Source of the DNA: Paenibacillus thalictri
Lineage (GTDB): Bacteria > Bacillota > Bacilli > Paenibacillales > NBRC-103111
DNA: 64,000 bases
Assembly: GCF_004307995.1 (NCBI RefSeq)
Contig: NZ_SIRE01000018.1
Coordinates: 124,001 to 188,000, forward strand
Reading direction: 5' to 3'
The translations under genes and the position numbers were made by a program. The notes below the pieces were generated by a model. That model made no database searches. It was not told the DNA's origin and saw nothing but the letters and a program-made list of their open reading frames with translations. How positions within the stretch are numbered: position 1 is the first letter of the stretch; each line of letters begins with the position of its first letter. Positions 15,999 through 23,755 of the stretch are shown piece after piece.

Positions 15999-17270
15999 AT
16001 GAGAATGTCAATCGTCACAAAAATGGTGCTGGGTATAACCGTTGTTTCCCTTATGACCTACGGCACAAGCGCATTTTTTATTTTTTACTTAAAACAATGG
16101 ATTGCTCCGAACACGGCGGACTGGCTTTACAACTCCATCATTTACTTGCTGGGGGTATTCTGGACGGCTTTCCTCGGCTGGCTGGCGGCAAGATGGCTGA
16201 CAAGACCGCTGGTTACGCTGGCTAAAGCTTCGGCTTTAGCAGCAACCGGCAATCTGCAAGTACGCATTCCCGAACATCGCTCCAACGACGAACTTCGAGA
16301 TTTAAGCGAATCGTTCCAGACGATGATTGCCAGCTTGAGGCTCACGATTCAGGAAATTTCCACCGGCGCCACCACGACCACGCAATCTGCGGAGACGTTG
16401 ACCCATGCGATCTCGGAAGCGACGACACAAATCGAAAGCATCTCCGAAGCCGTGGACAATATTCATCAAGGAACGCAGCGCCAAGCCGATTCAGCCAGCC
16501 GTACGCTCGCTTCCGCCGAGCAGATTCTGACCGATGCAAGAACGATCAATCAGAAGTCGCAGCATACGATGGAAATGTCGGGCGCTATGGTGCAAACCAT
16601 GGGAGAAAGCGGGCATATTGTGGAACAGATGGTCGAGGGGATTTTGGAGCTTTCCCGCTCCAATGAAGTTTCTTTAAATTATGTTAACCAGCTGGAGCAG
16701 GATGCCGTCGAGATCGGGGAAATCACTCAGGCCGTTCGGGAAATATCCGAACAAACCCATCTTTTGGCGCTCAACGCCTCAATTGAAGCGGCACGGGCAG
16801 GCGAGCAGGGGCGCGGCTTTTCGGTCGTAGCGATGGAGATTCGCAAGCTGGCGGAGCAAAGCGCGGATTCCGCCAATCGCATTCAAGAGCTGATCTACCG
16901 TATTCAACAGCAAATTCAGGATACCGTTGCCAGCATTAAAGAACAAGCCGAGCTGGCGAGCCGCGATTCCTCTCAGGGGATTCATGTGCGCGAGGCGCTT
17001 GTCCATATGAGCCAGACCGTAAACGAATCGGCGCAGGCCATACGCGAGATTGCAGCGACGGTGGCAAGCCAGACCGAACATATCGAACACACTTACCGCG
17101 AGATGGATGCAGTGACCCGCATCACGCTGGACATCACCGAAGGGGCGAAGATGATCTCGGCGGCGGCGCAAGGGCAGACGGCTATTATGGAGGAAATTTC
17201 CTCCTCATCGGAAGTATTAAAGCATCAAACCGATGCGGTCAAAAGCAAATTCGGCAAATTTAAAATGTAG
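15999..17270 (+). CDS. methyl-accepting chemotaxis protein lacking a large sensor domain
   Basis: This 423-residue chemoreceptor has two membrane helices (about 10-32 and 43-64) joined by only about ten residues, so no extracytoplasmic ligand domain exists. A HAMP domain follows (RWLTRPLVTLAKAS..., about 64-118). The long coiled-coil signalling domain contains the conserved tip region EISEQTHLLALNASIEAARAGEQGRGF (split here at EISEQTHLL and NASIEAARAG, about 250-275). The start at 15999 is preferred because GGAGG ends eight bases upstream; the ATG at 15993 is only two bases from it. It may sense membrane state or a cytoplasmic partner, or serve as an energy sensor. A terminator follows. Confidence 0.9.
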   Translation: MRMSIVTKMVLGITVVSLMTYGTSAFFIFYLKQWIAPNTADWLYNSIIYLLGVFWTAFLGWLAARWLTRPLVTLAKASALAATGNLQVRIPEHRSNDELRDLSESFQTMIASLRLTIQEISTGATTTTQSAETLTHAISEATTQIESISEAVDNIHQGTQRQADSASRTLASAEQILTDARTINQKSQHTMEMSGAMVQTMGESGHIVEQMVEGILELSRSNEVSLNYVNQLEQDAVEIGEITQAVREISEQTHLLALNASIEAARAGEQGRGFSVVAMEIRKLAEQSADSANRIQELIYRIQQQIQDTVASIKEQAELASRDSSQGIHVREALVHMSQTVNESAQAIREIAATVASQTEHIEHTYREMDAVTRITLDITEGAKMISAAAQGQTAIMEEISSSSEVLKHQTDAVKSKFGKFKM

Positions 17271-17289
17271 CCTCCCGCACAAACAAAGC

Positions 17290-17329
17290 AAATGGACCGT
17301 AAAGGACGAATCCTTTTACGGTCCATTTT
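17290..17329. terminator. bidirectional terminator
   Basis: AATGGACCGTAAAGGA and TCCTTTTACGGTCCATT form a long stem with one bulged base and a four-base loop, flanked by A and T runs. It closes both the chemoreceptor gene and the minus-strand operon starting with IclR. Confidence 0.85.
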
Positions 17330-17333
17330 ATTG

Positions 17334-17720
17334 TTATCCCGATACGATCATGACATTGGCATATGGCACGACGTCTCCCGTCCGGATCACGGCGCGGGAC
17401 TCGGGACATATTTCTTTAAAACGCTGATGCGAAACCGCGACCAGACGCACGTCCGGAAACAGCGTTTGCAGTTCCGCGTATCGCTCGGGGCTGGCCTCTA
17501 TCATCTCATCGGTGACGATGATGCGGTCGATCACAAATTCGGAGTGAACCGCCCGCAGCACGTCGACAACCGTAGGAATGCCGTCCACAAGCGCCAAATC
17601 AAGCCGTTCCGGCCCTGCGGGCACCGGAAACCCCCGGTCGCATACGGTCAGGATGTCGGTATGTCCGGTTTCCGCGAGAATCCGGTTTAGGGCAGGGTGC
17701 AGAATACCTCCGCGTTTCAT
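17334..17720 (-). CDS. RbsD/FucU-family sugar mutarotase
   Basis: This 128-residue protein fits the D-ribose pyranase RbsD family, which interconverts cyclic sugar forms: GGILHPALNRILAETGHTD at the N-terminus with the catalytic-region His (GHTD), DRGFPVP, and a C-terminal RTGDVVPYANVMIV that matches the RbsD end. The ATG at 17720 has GGGAGGGAG just upstream and overlaps the previous stop by four bases. RbsD is normally in ribose operons with a kinase and ABC transporter. Here it is the last gene of a sugar-acid operon, where a FucU-like role for another aldose is more likely. The substrate is not shown by the sequence. Confidence 0.8.
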   Translation of the reverse strand: MKRGGILHPALNRILAETGHTDILTVCDRGFPVPAGPERLDLALVDGIPTVVDVLRAVHSEFVIDRIIVTDEMIEASPERYAELQTLFPDVRLVAVSHQRFKEICPESRAVIRTGDVVPYANVMIVSG

Positions 17721-17923
17721 ACCATCTCCCTCCCTTGTTCCGCCAATACCTGTTCGCGCTGCTCCAGCGTAATTTGCTCGCGCAAGCCGGGGCATTCCCG
17801 TTTCATATAAAACGTTTCGGTCCCGTCAACAACCGCCACCGAAACAAGCTCCCATCCGGCCAAACCAAGCTCGGGAAGTTCGGTACGGCTGGTGCTGATG
17901 CAATACTCCCAGCGCTTCTTCAT
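17717..17923 (-). CDS. DUF4177-like small protein
   Basis: This 68-residue protein begins MKKRWEYCISTSRTEL and continues LAGWELVSVAVVDGTETFYMKRE, the pattern of DUF4177 proteins (WEY at the start, a GWELVSV turn, and a final YFKR-like strand). Function is unknown. GGAGGAGG lies six bases before the ATG at 17923, and it overlaps both neighbours by four bases, so it is tightly embedded in the operon. A longer in-frame reading to 18064 runs back into the cyclase gene and lacks a ribosome site. Confidence 0.7.
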   Translation of the reverse strand: MKKRWEYCISTSRTELPELGLAGWELVSVAVVDGTETFYMKRECPGLREQITLEQREQVLAEQGREMV

Positions 17924-18594
17924 GCCTTGCCTCCTCCGAGCTGCAGGGCGACAATACGGGCCGGCGCACCGCTCGATTCGCGGATTTTCATCGGCAGCGC
18001 CATGATGTGCCATTGTCCTTCGGACAACTCCGGGTAATCGAGCTGCAGCCCTTCGGCAATCCAAATGCCTGCGCCCAGCACGGTCCGGTGCGTGTTTTCA
18101 TTTTCCTCGCCTGTGCCGCCTAAGCTCGGATGATCAATGCCGATGCCTTTAACCTTTTTCTCGGCGATAAGACGCGCTCCATCCGGATGCAGAAAAGGCG
18201 AGCCGTACACCCATTCTTTGGTCCAAGCCCGCTTCTCGCCCCAGCCGGTGTACAGCAGAACGATGGAATTTTCATTCATGCGGTCCAAATAAGGCGCGAG
18301 ATCAGCGGGTGTGATCGGCTCCCGCGCGCCCTTGATCCCGGCCAGCGGAATATAAACGCATTCCCCTTGAAAACGTTCGACCGGATATTCATCCAAATCG
18401 GTGCGGAACTCCTCCATATGCGAAGGAGCGTCCATATGCGTACCCGAATGGGTCGTCATGGTGATACGTTCCATCTTCCAACCGTCGCGGGGGCCGATAA
18501 ATTGATACTCAAATTTCGGCGGTTCAAAAATCGGCAGATTGGGGCAGTTCGGATACAAATCCTGAGTCAGATCGAGCATTCGGCTGATATTCAT
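17920..18594 (-). CDS. cyclase-family hydrolase (kynurenine formamidase fold)
   Basis: This 224-residue protein is a PF04199 cyclase/KynB-like metallohydrolase. The metal motif HSGTHMDAPSHM (about residues 50-61) matches HGTHxDxPxH, and further conserved His/Glu residues appear near DHPSLGGTGEENENTH (about 158-175). Members hydrolyse amides, lactones or cyclic intermediates. In this operon a lactonase-like step between a sugar dehydrogenase and a dehydratase would fit, since no other lactonase is visible; that is inference. Kynurenine formamidase is unlikely because no other tryptophan-catabolism gene is nearby. Confidence 0.8.
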   Translation of the reverse strand: MNISRMLDLTQDLYPNCPNLPIFEPPKFEYQFIGPRDGWKMERITMTTHSGTHMDAPSHMEEFRTDLDEYPVERFQGECVYIPLAGIKGAREPITPADLAPYLDRMNENSIVLLYTGWGEKRAWTKEWVYGSPFLHPDGARLIAEKKVKGIGIDHPSLGGTGEENENTHRTVLGAGIWIAEGLQLDYPELSEGQWHIMALPMKIRESSGAPARIVALQLGGGKA

Positions 18595-18645
18595 CGTCCG
18601 TCTCCTTGTGAATGGAATTACCCGTTAGAGCAACACCGGCTTCGA

Positions 18646-19806
18646 TTACAAGCTGGGGCCGATCCGGTTGATGCTGAACTCGGTATGACCGAGGATCTCG
18701 GCTTTGGTCAGCTTTCCTGCGGCTACCTCTTTAATTTCCTGCCAAACGCGGCGTCCAGCCTCTTCCAGGCTTAATGTGCCGGAAAGCATATCGCTGACGT
18801 CGACGTCCATATTGTCGGTCATCCGTTCATACATCCGCTTGTTGCCGGTCAGCTTGATGACCGGAATCACAGCCGAGCCGGTCGGTGTGCCGCGTCCGGT
18901 CGTAAAGATAACCAGATGCGCGCCGCCGGCGGCCATGCCGGAAACACATTCGATGTCGTTGCCCGGCGAATCCATAAAATACAACCCGTGCCGCGGAATG
19001 TCTTCCGCATATTCGATCACGCCGCGAATCGGCGAAGTGCCGCATTTGCTGATGCAGCCAAGCGACTTTTCCTCAATGGTCGAGAGGCCTCCGGCGATAT
19101 TGCCGGGACTCGGATTCCCGCCGCGCATATCGGCGCCCATGCGGTCGACCTCTTTCTCAAAGCGGTCAACGATATGGTAAAGCCGGTTAGCCGTCTCCTC
19201 GCTTGCGCAACGCGCCGCCAGCACATGCTCGGCTCCGATAATCTCTGTGGTTTCGCCGATCACGACGCCGCCGCCTTCGGCGATTAGCAGGTCCGCCGCT
19301 TGGCCAAGCGCCGGATTGGAAGCCAGCCCGCTGGTCGCGTCGGAGCCGCCGCATTTGACGCCGATAATCAGCTCGCTGAACGGGATCGGCTCCGGCTGCA
19401 TGTTGTCCAACTGCGCCTTCATGTTCCTTGCCAGCTCGGCGCCATATTGAATTGCTTTCACAGAGCCGCCGACGGACTGGATATCGAACACTTCAACCAG
19501 CTTGCCAGTAGAGCGAATTTCCTCGGCCAACGCTTGCGGATCGACCACCTCGCAGCCAAGGCTGATGATGATAACCCCGCCGACGTTGGGATTTTTGCCG
19601 GTACCCGCCAGCACGTCAAAGGTCCGCTGCTTATCGGCGCCAATTTGGCTGCAGCCGTGCTGGTGCGGAATAGCAACCGTCTCCGGCACCATCTGGGATA
19701 TGCGGCTGCATACCTGATTGGCACAAATGACGGTAGGAATAATTAACAGATGATTTCGAATACCTACAGAGCCGTTTACTCTGCGGTAACCCAACATATG
19801 ATCCAA
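18646..19806 (-). CDS. UxaA-type dehydratase, large (C-terminal) subunit
   Basis: This about 386-residue protein corresponds to the catalytic C-terminal part of the altronate/galactarate dehydratase family (UxaA, GarD) and to SuyB. Hallmarks include GYRRVNGSVGIRNHLLI, HQHGCSQIG, LGCEVVDP, KCGGSDATSGLASNPALG, GNPSPGNIAGGLSTIEEKSLGC and FTTGRGTPTGSAVIPVIK. These enzymes dehydrate sugar acids to 2-keto-3-deoxy acids, usually with iron. The start is uncertain: GGAGG abuts a GTG at 19818, so the TTG at 19806 (11 bases away) is preferred. The small subunit is encoded just upstream as a separate gene, as in the Campylobacter fucose locus. Confidence 0.88.
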   Translation of the reverse strand: MDHMLGYRRVNGSVGIRNHLLIIPTVICANQVCSRISQMVPETVAIPHQHGCSQIGADKQRTFDVLAGTGKNPNVGGVIIISLGCEVVDPQALAEEIRSTGKLVEVFDIQSVGGSVKAIQYGAELARNMKAQLDNMQPEPIPFSELIIGVKCGGSDATSGLASNPALGQAADLLIAEGGGVVIGETTEIIGAEHVLAARCASEETANRLYHIVDRFEKEVDRMGADMRGGNPSPGNIAGGLSTIEEKSLGCISKCGTSPIRGVIEYAEDIPRHGLYFMDSPGNDIECVSGMAAGGAHLVIFTTGRGTPTGSAVIPVIKLTGNKRMYERMTDNMDVDVSDMLSGTLSLEEAGRRVWQEIKEVAAGKLTKAEILGHTEFSINRIGPSL

Positions 19807-19853
19807 GGGAACATGCACCTCCGAAAATGAGCAAGCTTAATCAGAAAAATCGT

Positions 19854-20174
19854 TTAGCCGGTTGTCTTAGCTTGGTCTCCCCGCCCCCGAATGCCTTCCA
19901 CATTGTGCACATGCACATGGTATCCGGCGCTGATCGCTATGGTGGTACGGCCGATGACTTCGCCGTATTTGCGGACATCCGTGCCCGGAGCGATGTCCAA
20001 TATCGCAAATTTATGTCCAAAAGGAACCGGTTCCTGCAGCGTCAGCTGTTTGGCTTCGTCCCCGACCCGAAACGTAACCGTCGAACCGGCCTGCAAATCC
20101 TTGATCGCCGTCGCTACATGGTCGTTCGTATCCATGACAAGCGCATCCGCGCCCGCTGCAATAGGAGCTGCCAT
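19854..20174 (-). CDS. UxaA-type dehydratase, small SAF-domain (N-terminal) subunit
   Basis: This 106-residue protein is the SAF domain that forms the N-terminus of one-chain UxaA enzymes or the SuyA subunit of sulfolactate sulfo-lyase. VMDTNDHVATAIKDLQAGSTV opens it, followed by VPFGHKFAILDIAPGTDVRKYGEVIG and a C-terminal GYHVHVHNVEGIRGRGD with the conserved HxHN turn. AAGGGG lies nine bases before the ATG at 20174. Together with the next gene it makes a split dehydratase. A sulfo-lyase reading is possible from the sequence family but the neighbours suit sugar acids better. Confidence 0.85.
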   Translation of the reverse strand: MAAPIAAGADALVMDTNDHVATAIKDLQAGSTVTFRVGDEAKQLTLQEPVPFGHKFAILDIAPGTDVRKYGEVIGRTTIAISAGYHVHVHNVEGIRGRGDQAKTTG

Positions 20175-20207
20175 TCCATTCATCCCCTTCAAGTAAATTC
20201 GACGGCG

Positions 20208-21098
20208 TTACTCTGCAACAAAACGGTTGGTCAACGAACCAAGCTTGTCGATTTCGATCGTAACCACGTCGCCGTCTTTCAAGTACACTTGTTTGTCCTC
20301 AGGATACCCGAGCACAACACCTTCCGGCGTTCCCGTCAAAATGATGTCCCCCGGCACAAGCGTCATATGCTGAGATATGTAGCTGACGATTTCGTCGCAA
20401 TGGAAAATCATATCCGACGTATTCGAGTTCTGCCGCACTTCACCGTTGACGATACAGCGGATCCCCAGATCGTTCGGATTGCCAACCTCGTCAGCCGTCA
20501 CCAAATACGGTCCAAGCGGGCTGAAACCGTCGCACGATTTGCCGAGCAGCCATTGGTTTGTTCTCATCTGCAAGTCGCGGGCGGATACGTCGTTGACGTT
20601 GCAATAGCCGAATACATGGCTCAGTGCGCTTTCCTTATCCACATATTTGGCGGTTTGGCCGATGACGATGACAAGCTCGGCTTCATAGTCCACCTTGCTC
20701 GACACTTTCGGCAGCGGCACATCGTCGCCTTGGCCGTTCAGCGTATTGTTGAATTTATTGAACAAAATCGGATATTCCGGAATTTTGGCATTGGTCTCTT
20801 CGGCATGTTTTCTGTAGTTCAAGCCGACACAGATGATTTTATTCGGGTTAGGCACGCAAGGTCCGATTTTTACATCCGACTCGCTTTGTACAAAAGCGCC
20901 GCCTTGTCCGGCCGCGTTCGCAATAAACGACTGCAACGCTTCAAGCGCTGCCTGTCCGCCGTCAATCACTTCATGAATCGATTGCGGCACGCCGGAGGCG
21001 CCAAGAGCCTGCACAGCCTGCGCTACATTAATGATACCTTGTTCCGTTTTAACGCCTAATTGGGATTGCCCGTTTTGGATGATGTTCAGCAGCTTCAT
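20208..21098 (-). CDS. fumarylacetoacetate hydrolase (FAH) family enzyme
   Basis: This 296-residue protein has the FAH catalytic domain from about residue 90: IICVGLNYRKHAEETN, YPILFNKFNNTLNG, DYEAELVIVIG with the metal-binding E-x-E, GYCNVNDVSARDLQ, KSCDGFSPLGPYLV and TPEGVVLGY. Members cleave C-C bonds in 2,4-diketo acids. In the known route II of L-rhamnose and related nonphosphorylative routes, a FAH-type hydrolase cuts a 2,4-diketo-3-deoxy sugar acid into pyruvate and a hydroxyacid. That role suits the neighbouring SDR and dehydratase. AGGAGG lies 11 bases before the ATG. Confidence 0.88.
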   Translation of the reverse strand: MKLLNIIQNGQSQLGVKTEQGIINVAQAVQALGASGVPQSIHEVIDGGQAALEALQSFIANAAGQGGAFVQSESDVKIGPCVPNPNKIICVGLNYRKHAEETNAKIPEYPILFNKFNNTLNGQGDDVPLPKVSSKVDYEAELVIVIGQTAKYVDKESALSHVFGYCNVNDVSARDLQMRTNQWLLGKSCDGFSPLGPYLVTADEVGNPNDLGIRCIVNGEVRQNSNTSDMIFHCDEIVSYISQHMTLVPGDIILTGTPEGVVLGYPEDKQVYLKDGDVVTIEIDKLGSLTNRFVAE

Positions 21099-21136
21099 AA
21101 AAAATGATTCCTCCTATAATGTAAGGTATGGTGAAA

Positions 21137-21910
21137 TCAAGCGTTTTTTCCGAAAGTCACACCGCCGTCAATGTACAGCGGCGAACCCATCATAAATTTC
21201 GATTCGTCGGACGCAAGGAACAACGCCGCCTTAGCTACGTCCTCGGGACGGCCGAGATCCCCGCTGAGCTGGCGTTTTTTCAGCGACTGGATCGCTTCTT
21301 CGGGATCGTCATACGAGGTGCGCAAATAATTTTCCACAAATGGAGTCAGAATGGTTCCCGGCAGCAGCGCATTGACGCGAATGCCGTATGGCGCATAATC
21401 CACTTGCATCGATTTGGTAAGCGCCAGTACGGCGCCTTTGGTCGCCGAATAAGAAGCTCTGCGGCCAAGACCGATTTCCGCGATACAAGACGACATGTTG
21501 ATGATCGCTCCCGATTGGCGCTCCATCATATGCGGCAGCACGTATTTGGACGGAAGGAACACACCTCTGATGTTGACTGCGATGACGCGGTCCCACGCCT
21601 CCGGCTCAACTTCATGAATAGCGCCGACACCGCTGATTCCCGCATTGTTAAACAACACGTCGATGCGGCCGTATTGAGCGATTGCCGTGTCGACCATCGC
21701 TTTCACGGAGTCGGGGTTCGTCACATCCGCTTGGATAAACGACGCCTCTCCGCCGGCAGCGCGAATTTCCTCAACCGTTTCGTTGCCCTTGTCCTCCTGC
21801 AAATCGTTGACGATGACAACCGCACCTTCACTGGCAAACAGCAGCGCGGAGCTTTTCCCGATGCCGGATCCCGCTCCAGTGATCAAAATGACTTTGCCCT
21901 GCAATCTCAT
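21137..21910 (-). CDS. short-chain dehydrogenase/reductase of the sugar-acid operon
   Basis: This 257-residue classical SDR has the cofactor motif TGAGSGIG (about residues 10-17), VNDLQ at the end of beta-2 (acidic, favouring NAD), NNAG (about 87), the Ser of MSS and the catalytic YSATK (about 154-158). The C-terminus ends IDGGVTFGKNA. In this operon it could oxidise the free sugar at C1 or the 2-keto-3-deoxy acid at C4; the presence of a FAH hydrolase favours the latter. AAAGGAG is seven bases before the ATG. Confidence 0.88.
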   Translation of the reverse strand: MRLQGKVILITGAGSGIGKSSALLFASEGAVVIVNDLQEDKGNETVEEIRAAGGEASFIQADVTNPDSVKAMVDTAIAQYGRIDVLFNNAGISGVGAIHEVEPEAWDRVIAVNIRGVFLPSKYVLPHMMERQSGAIINMSSCIAEIGLGRRASYSATKGAVLALTKSMQVDYAPYGIRVNALLPGTILTPFVENYLRTSYDDPEEAIQSLKKRQLSGDLGRPEDVAKAALFLASDESKFMMGSPLYIDGGVTFGKNA

Positions 21911-21983
21911 ACACTCACTCCTTTAGCAACAGGTAATGGAACTTGAAATCCCTTCATGTTAAAACGGTGCTGCAATAGCAAGG

Positions 21984-22742
21984 TTATGACAAGCTGCCAT
22001 GGGAGAGCCGCCGGGCAAGCGAGCCAATTTCGCGGATCGCAAGCTCCTTCTTTTCTTCCCATACATGCTGGAACATCGAGCAGCTGATCGCCGCAATCGC
22101 AATGCCGCGCGAATCGAATACAGGCGCAGCCACACAGCAAAAACCGACCACCGCCTCCTGCAGATCGAAGGCGTAGCGGACGCTGCGGATTTCCGCAAGT
22201 TGGCTGTGCAGTTCGCTTCTGGTTCGGATCGTATAAGGCGTCATCTGCGGTTCAAGCGCCTCTTCGCTAAAAAGAGCGTGAAATTCGCTTTCGGGAAGCG
22301 CCGACAGCAGCGCTTTACCTAACGCCGTAGCGTGTGCGGGAAACTTCTTGCCGGGTTCAGAAGCAAGGCGGACAGGAGATGGAACTTCTTCTTTGGCCAA
22401 ATACAGCACCTCGCGTTGTTCCAGTTTGGCAAGCTGAATCGTCTCCCCGAGCTTCGTTTTGGAGACGGCGGCTTCTTTGCGGAACAAGTCGATCAGGCTG
22501 TACTGTTTAAAAAAGGCGTTTCCAATCAGCCCAAGCCGCGCTCCCAGCGAATAGGTCCCGTCTTCCTCGCGTTGTACCCACTCCAGCGATTCCATGGTCG
22601 CCAGCAGCGAAAACATCGAGCTTTTATGAATATCAAGCCGCTTGGACAGATCGATCAGCTTTAAAGCGGCGGGCTGCCCGGATATTTCCTGCAGAATGTC
22701 GTTCGCTTTTTCCAAAGCGGGTACCCAATATTTCTTTTCCAT
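21984..22742 (-). CDS. IclR-family transcriptional regulator
   Basis: This 252-residue protein has an N-terminal winged helix (about 10-70: ALEKANDILQEISGQPAALKLIDLSKRLDIHKSSMFSLL..., seen as short elements ISGQPAALKLIDLSKRL and HKSSMFSLLATM) and an IclR effector domain with FPAHATALGKALLSALPE and the C-terminal FDSRGIAIAAISCSM. IclR regulators commonly control sugar-acid and aromatic-acid genes. It is first in the operon and a perfect 10-2-10 palindrome lies 34 bases upstream of its start, so autoregulation of the whole cluster is likely. Confidence 0.92.
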   Translation of the reverse strand: MEKKYWVPALEKANDILQEISGQPAALKLIDLSKRLDIHKSSMFSLLATMESLEWVQREEDGTYSLGARLGLIGNAFFKQYSLIDLFRKEAAVSKTKLGETIQLAKLEQREVLYLAKEEVPSPVRLASEPGKKFPAHATALGKALLSALPESEFHALFSEEALEPQMTPYTIRTRSELHSQLAEIRSVRYAFDLQEAVVGFCCVAAPVFDSRGIAIAAISCSMFQHVWEEKKELAIREIGSLARRLSHGSLS

Positions 22743-22775
22743 TCAGGTCCCCCAAGATGTGCAATTTGGTTTTCT

Positions 22776-22797
22776 ATAATAAACCAAGGTTTATTAT
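22776..22797. promoter_or_regulatory. 10-2-10 perfect palindromic operator upstream of the IclR gene
   Basis: ATAATAAACC-AA-GGTTTATTAT is a perfect 10-base inverted repeat with a two-base centre, placed 34-55 bases before the IclR start and between divergent genes. Its size and symmetry suit a dimeric regulator such as the adjacent IclR protein. Confidence 0.65.
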
Positions 22798-22934
22798 CCA
22801 AAATGATCGTACCATGTGCTAAAGAAATTTGTCAATTCACATTTTGCCGTCAGCTTCTTATCATAGACATCCCATTTTTTTCAAGTACAATAAGGGGTTA
22901 TACAGGATTTCATAAAAAAGGAGTGAGTGATACG

Positions 22935-23621
22935 ATGCCATTGCCGATGATTCATCTTGCCGTCGCATTTGAACTTTATTCCGGTGAAGCGGCGCCGCCT
23001 GCTCCCGAATTTTTGCTGGGCAGCATTGCCCCCGATGCCATTCATATGCGCAGCGGCACAGGGCGCAACGACAAAAAGTTTACCCATCTGATCGGTGAAG
23101 ACGGCCGATTCTCGGAAAGCGCGGTCGAGCACTTCTATATGAACCGGCTTTATGCGGAGGAGCGAGGTCCTGTACGGCAATTTCTCCGCGGTTACTGCGC
23201 CCATCTGCTAGCCGACGCTTTATGGCTGCCCAACATCTTCATTCCATTCAGCGCTAAAGCGGACGCCCATCCATCGGAAAACCGGTCGGAAAAGGAAATC
23301 CGCGCGCTCTACTACAAGGACACCGATCAAATCGATTTTGACATGTACCGTCAGTCGTCATGGCGTCCCGCCGCCTGGAAGCTGCTCGAACAAGCGGAAT
23401 CGCCGGAATGGGCTCCTTATTTGTCCGCGGACGAAATCGCAAGGTGGAGACGCCGTGTGATCGATTGGTTTGAGCAGCCGGAGAACGAACCAGGAACGAC
23501 GCCGCAATTCATTACCGGTGCGATGGCTGCCGGTTTTATAAAGGAAGCCGCCGCTTATGTGGCAGATAAATTTAGCGAATGGGACTTGCGGCTGCCGGAG
23601 TCGAGGCGGATGCACGTTTAG
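22935..23621 (+). CDS. zinc-dependent phospholipase C-like protein
   Basis: This 228-residue protein resembles the zinc-dependent phospholipase C/S1-P1 nuclease fold: IHLAVAFEL near the start, FLLGSIAPDAIHM (about 30-42), a HLIGED segment and YCAHLLADALW (about 95). Conserved His and Asp residues in those segments could bind zinc. Unlike secreted PLC there is no signal peptide, so this is a cytoplasmic hydrolase of unknown substrate. I start it at 22935, where AAGGAG lies 11 bases upstream; the frame is open further upstream but without a good site. Confidence 0.6.
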   Translation: MPLPMIHLAVAFELYSGEAAPPAPEFLLGSIAPDAIHMRSGTGRNDKKFTHLIGEDGRFSESAVEHFYMNRLYAEERGPVRQFLRGYCAHLLADALWLPNIFIPFSAKADAHPSENRSEKEIRALYYKDTDQIDFDMYRQSSWRPAAWKLLEQAESPEWAPYLSADEIARWRRRVIDWFEQPENEPGTTPQFITGAMAAGFIKEAAAYVADKFSEWDLRLPESRRMHV

Positions 23622-23671
23622 ATTTACCTTTTGACAAGCGGCAGACCGTGTTGGCATTACATAAGAAAAAA

Positions 23672-23718
23672 AGCAGCAGACCGCCTCTCCGATAAAGGAG
23701 ATGAACGGTCCGCTGCCG
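23672..23718. terminator. hairpin between convergent genes
   Basis: GCAGCAGACCG and CGGTCCGCTGC can pair with a few bulges, with an inner CTCTCC/GGAGA stem. A run of A lies before it. It separates the phospholipase-like gene from the methyltransferase gene; the structure is imperfect, so confidence is moderate. Confidence 0.5.
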
Positions 23719-23755
23719 TGTTGTTTAATCAATCCGGTGATTCGCTTAAGTCCGC

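Noticed and set aside
19827..21059. 410-codon plus-strand frame opposite the FAH and SAF genes
   Set aside because: Its length is a by-product of the codon bias of the minus-strand genes; it spans two genes and has no motifs.
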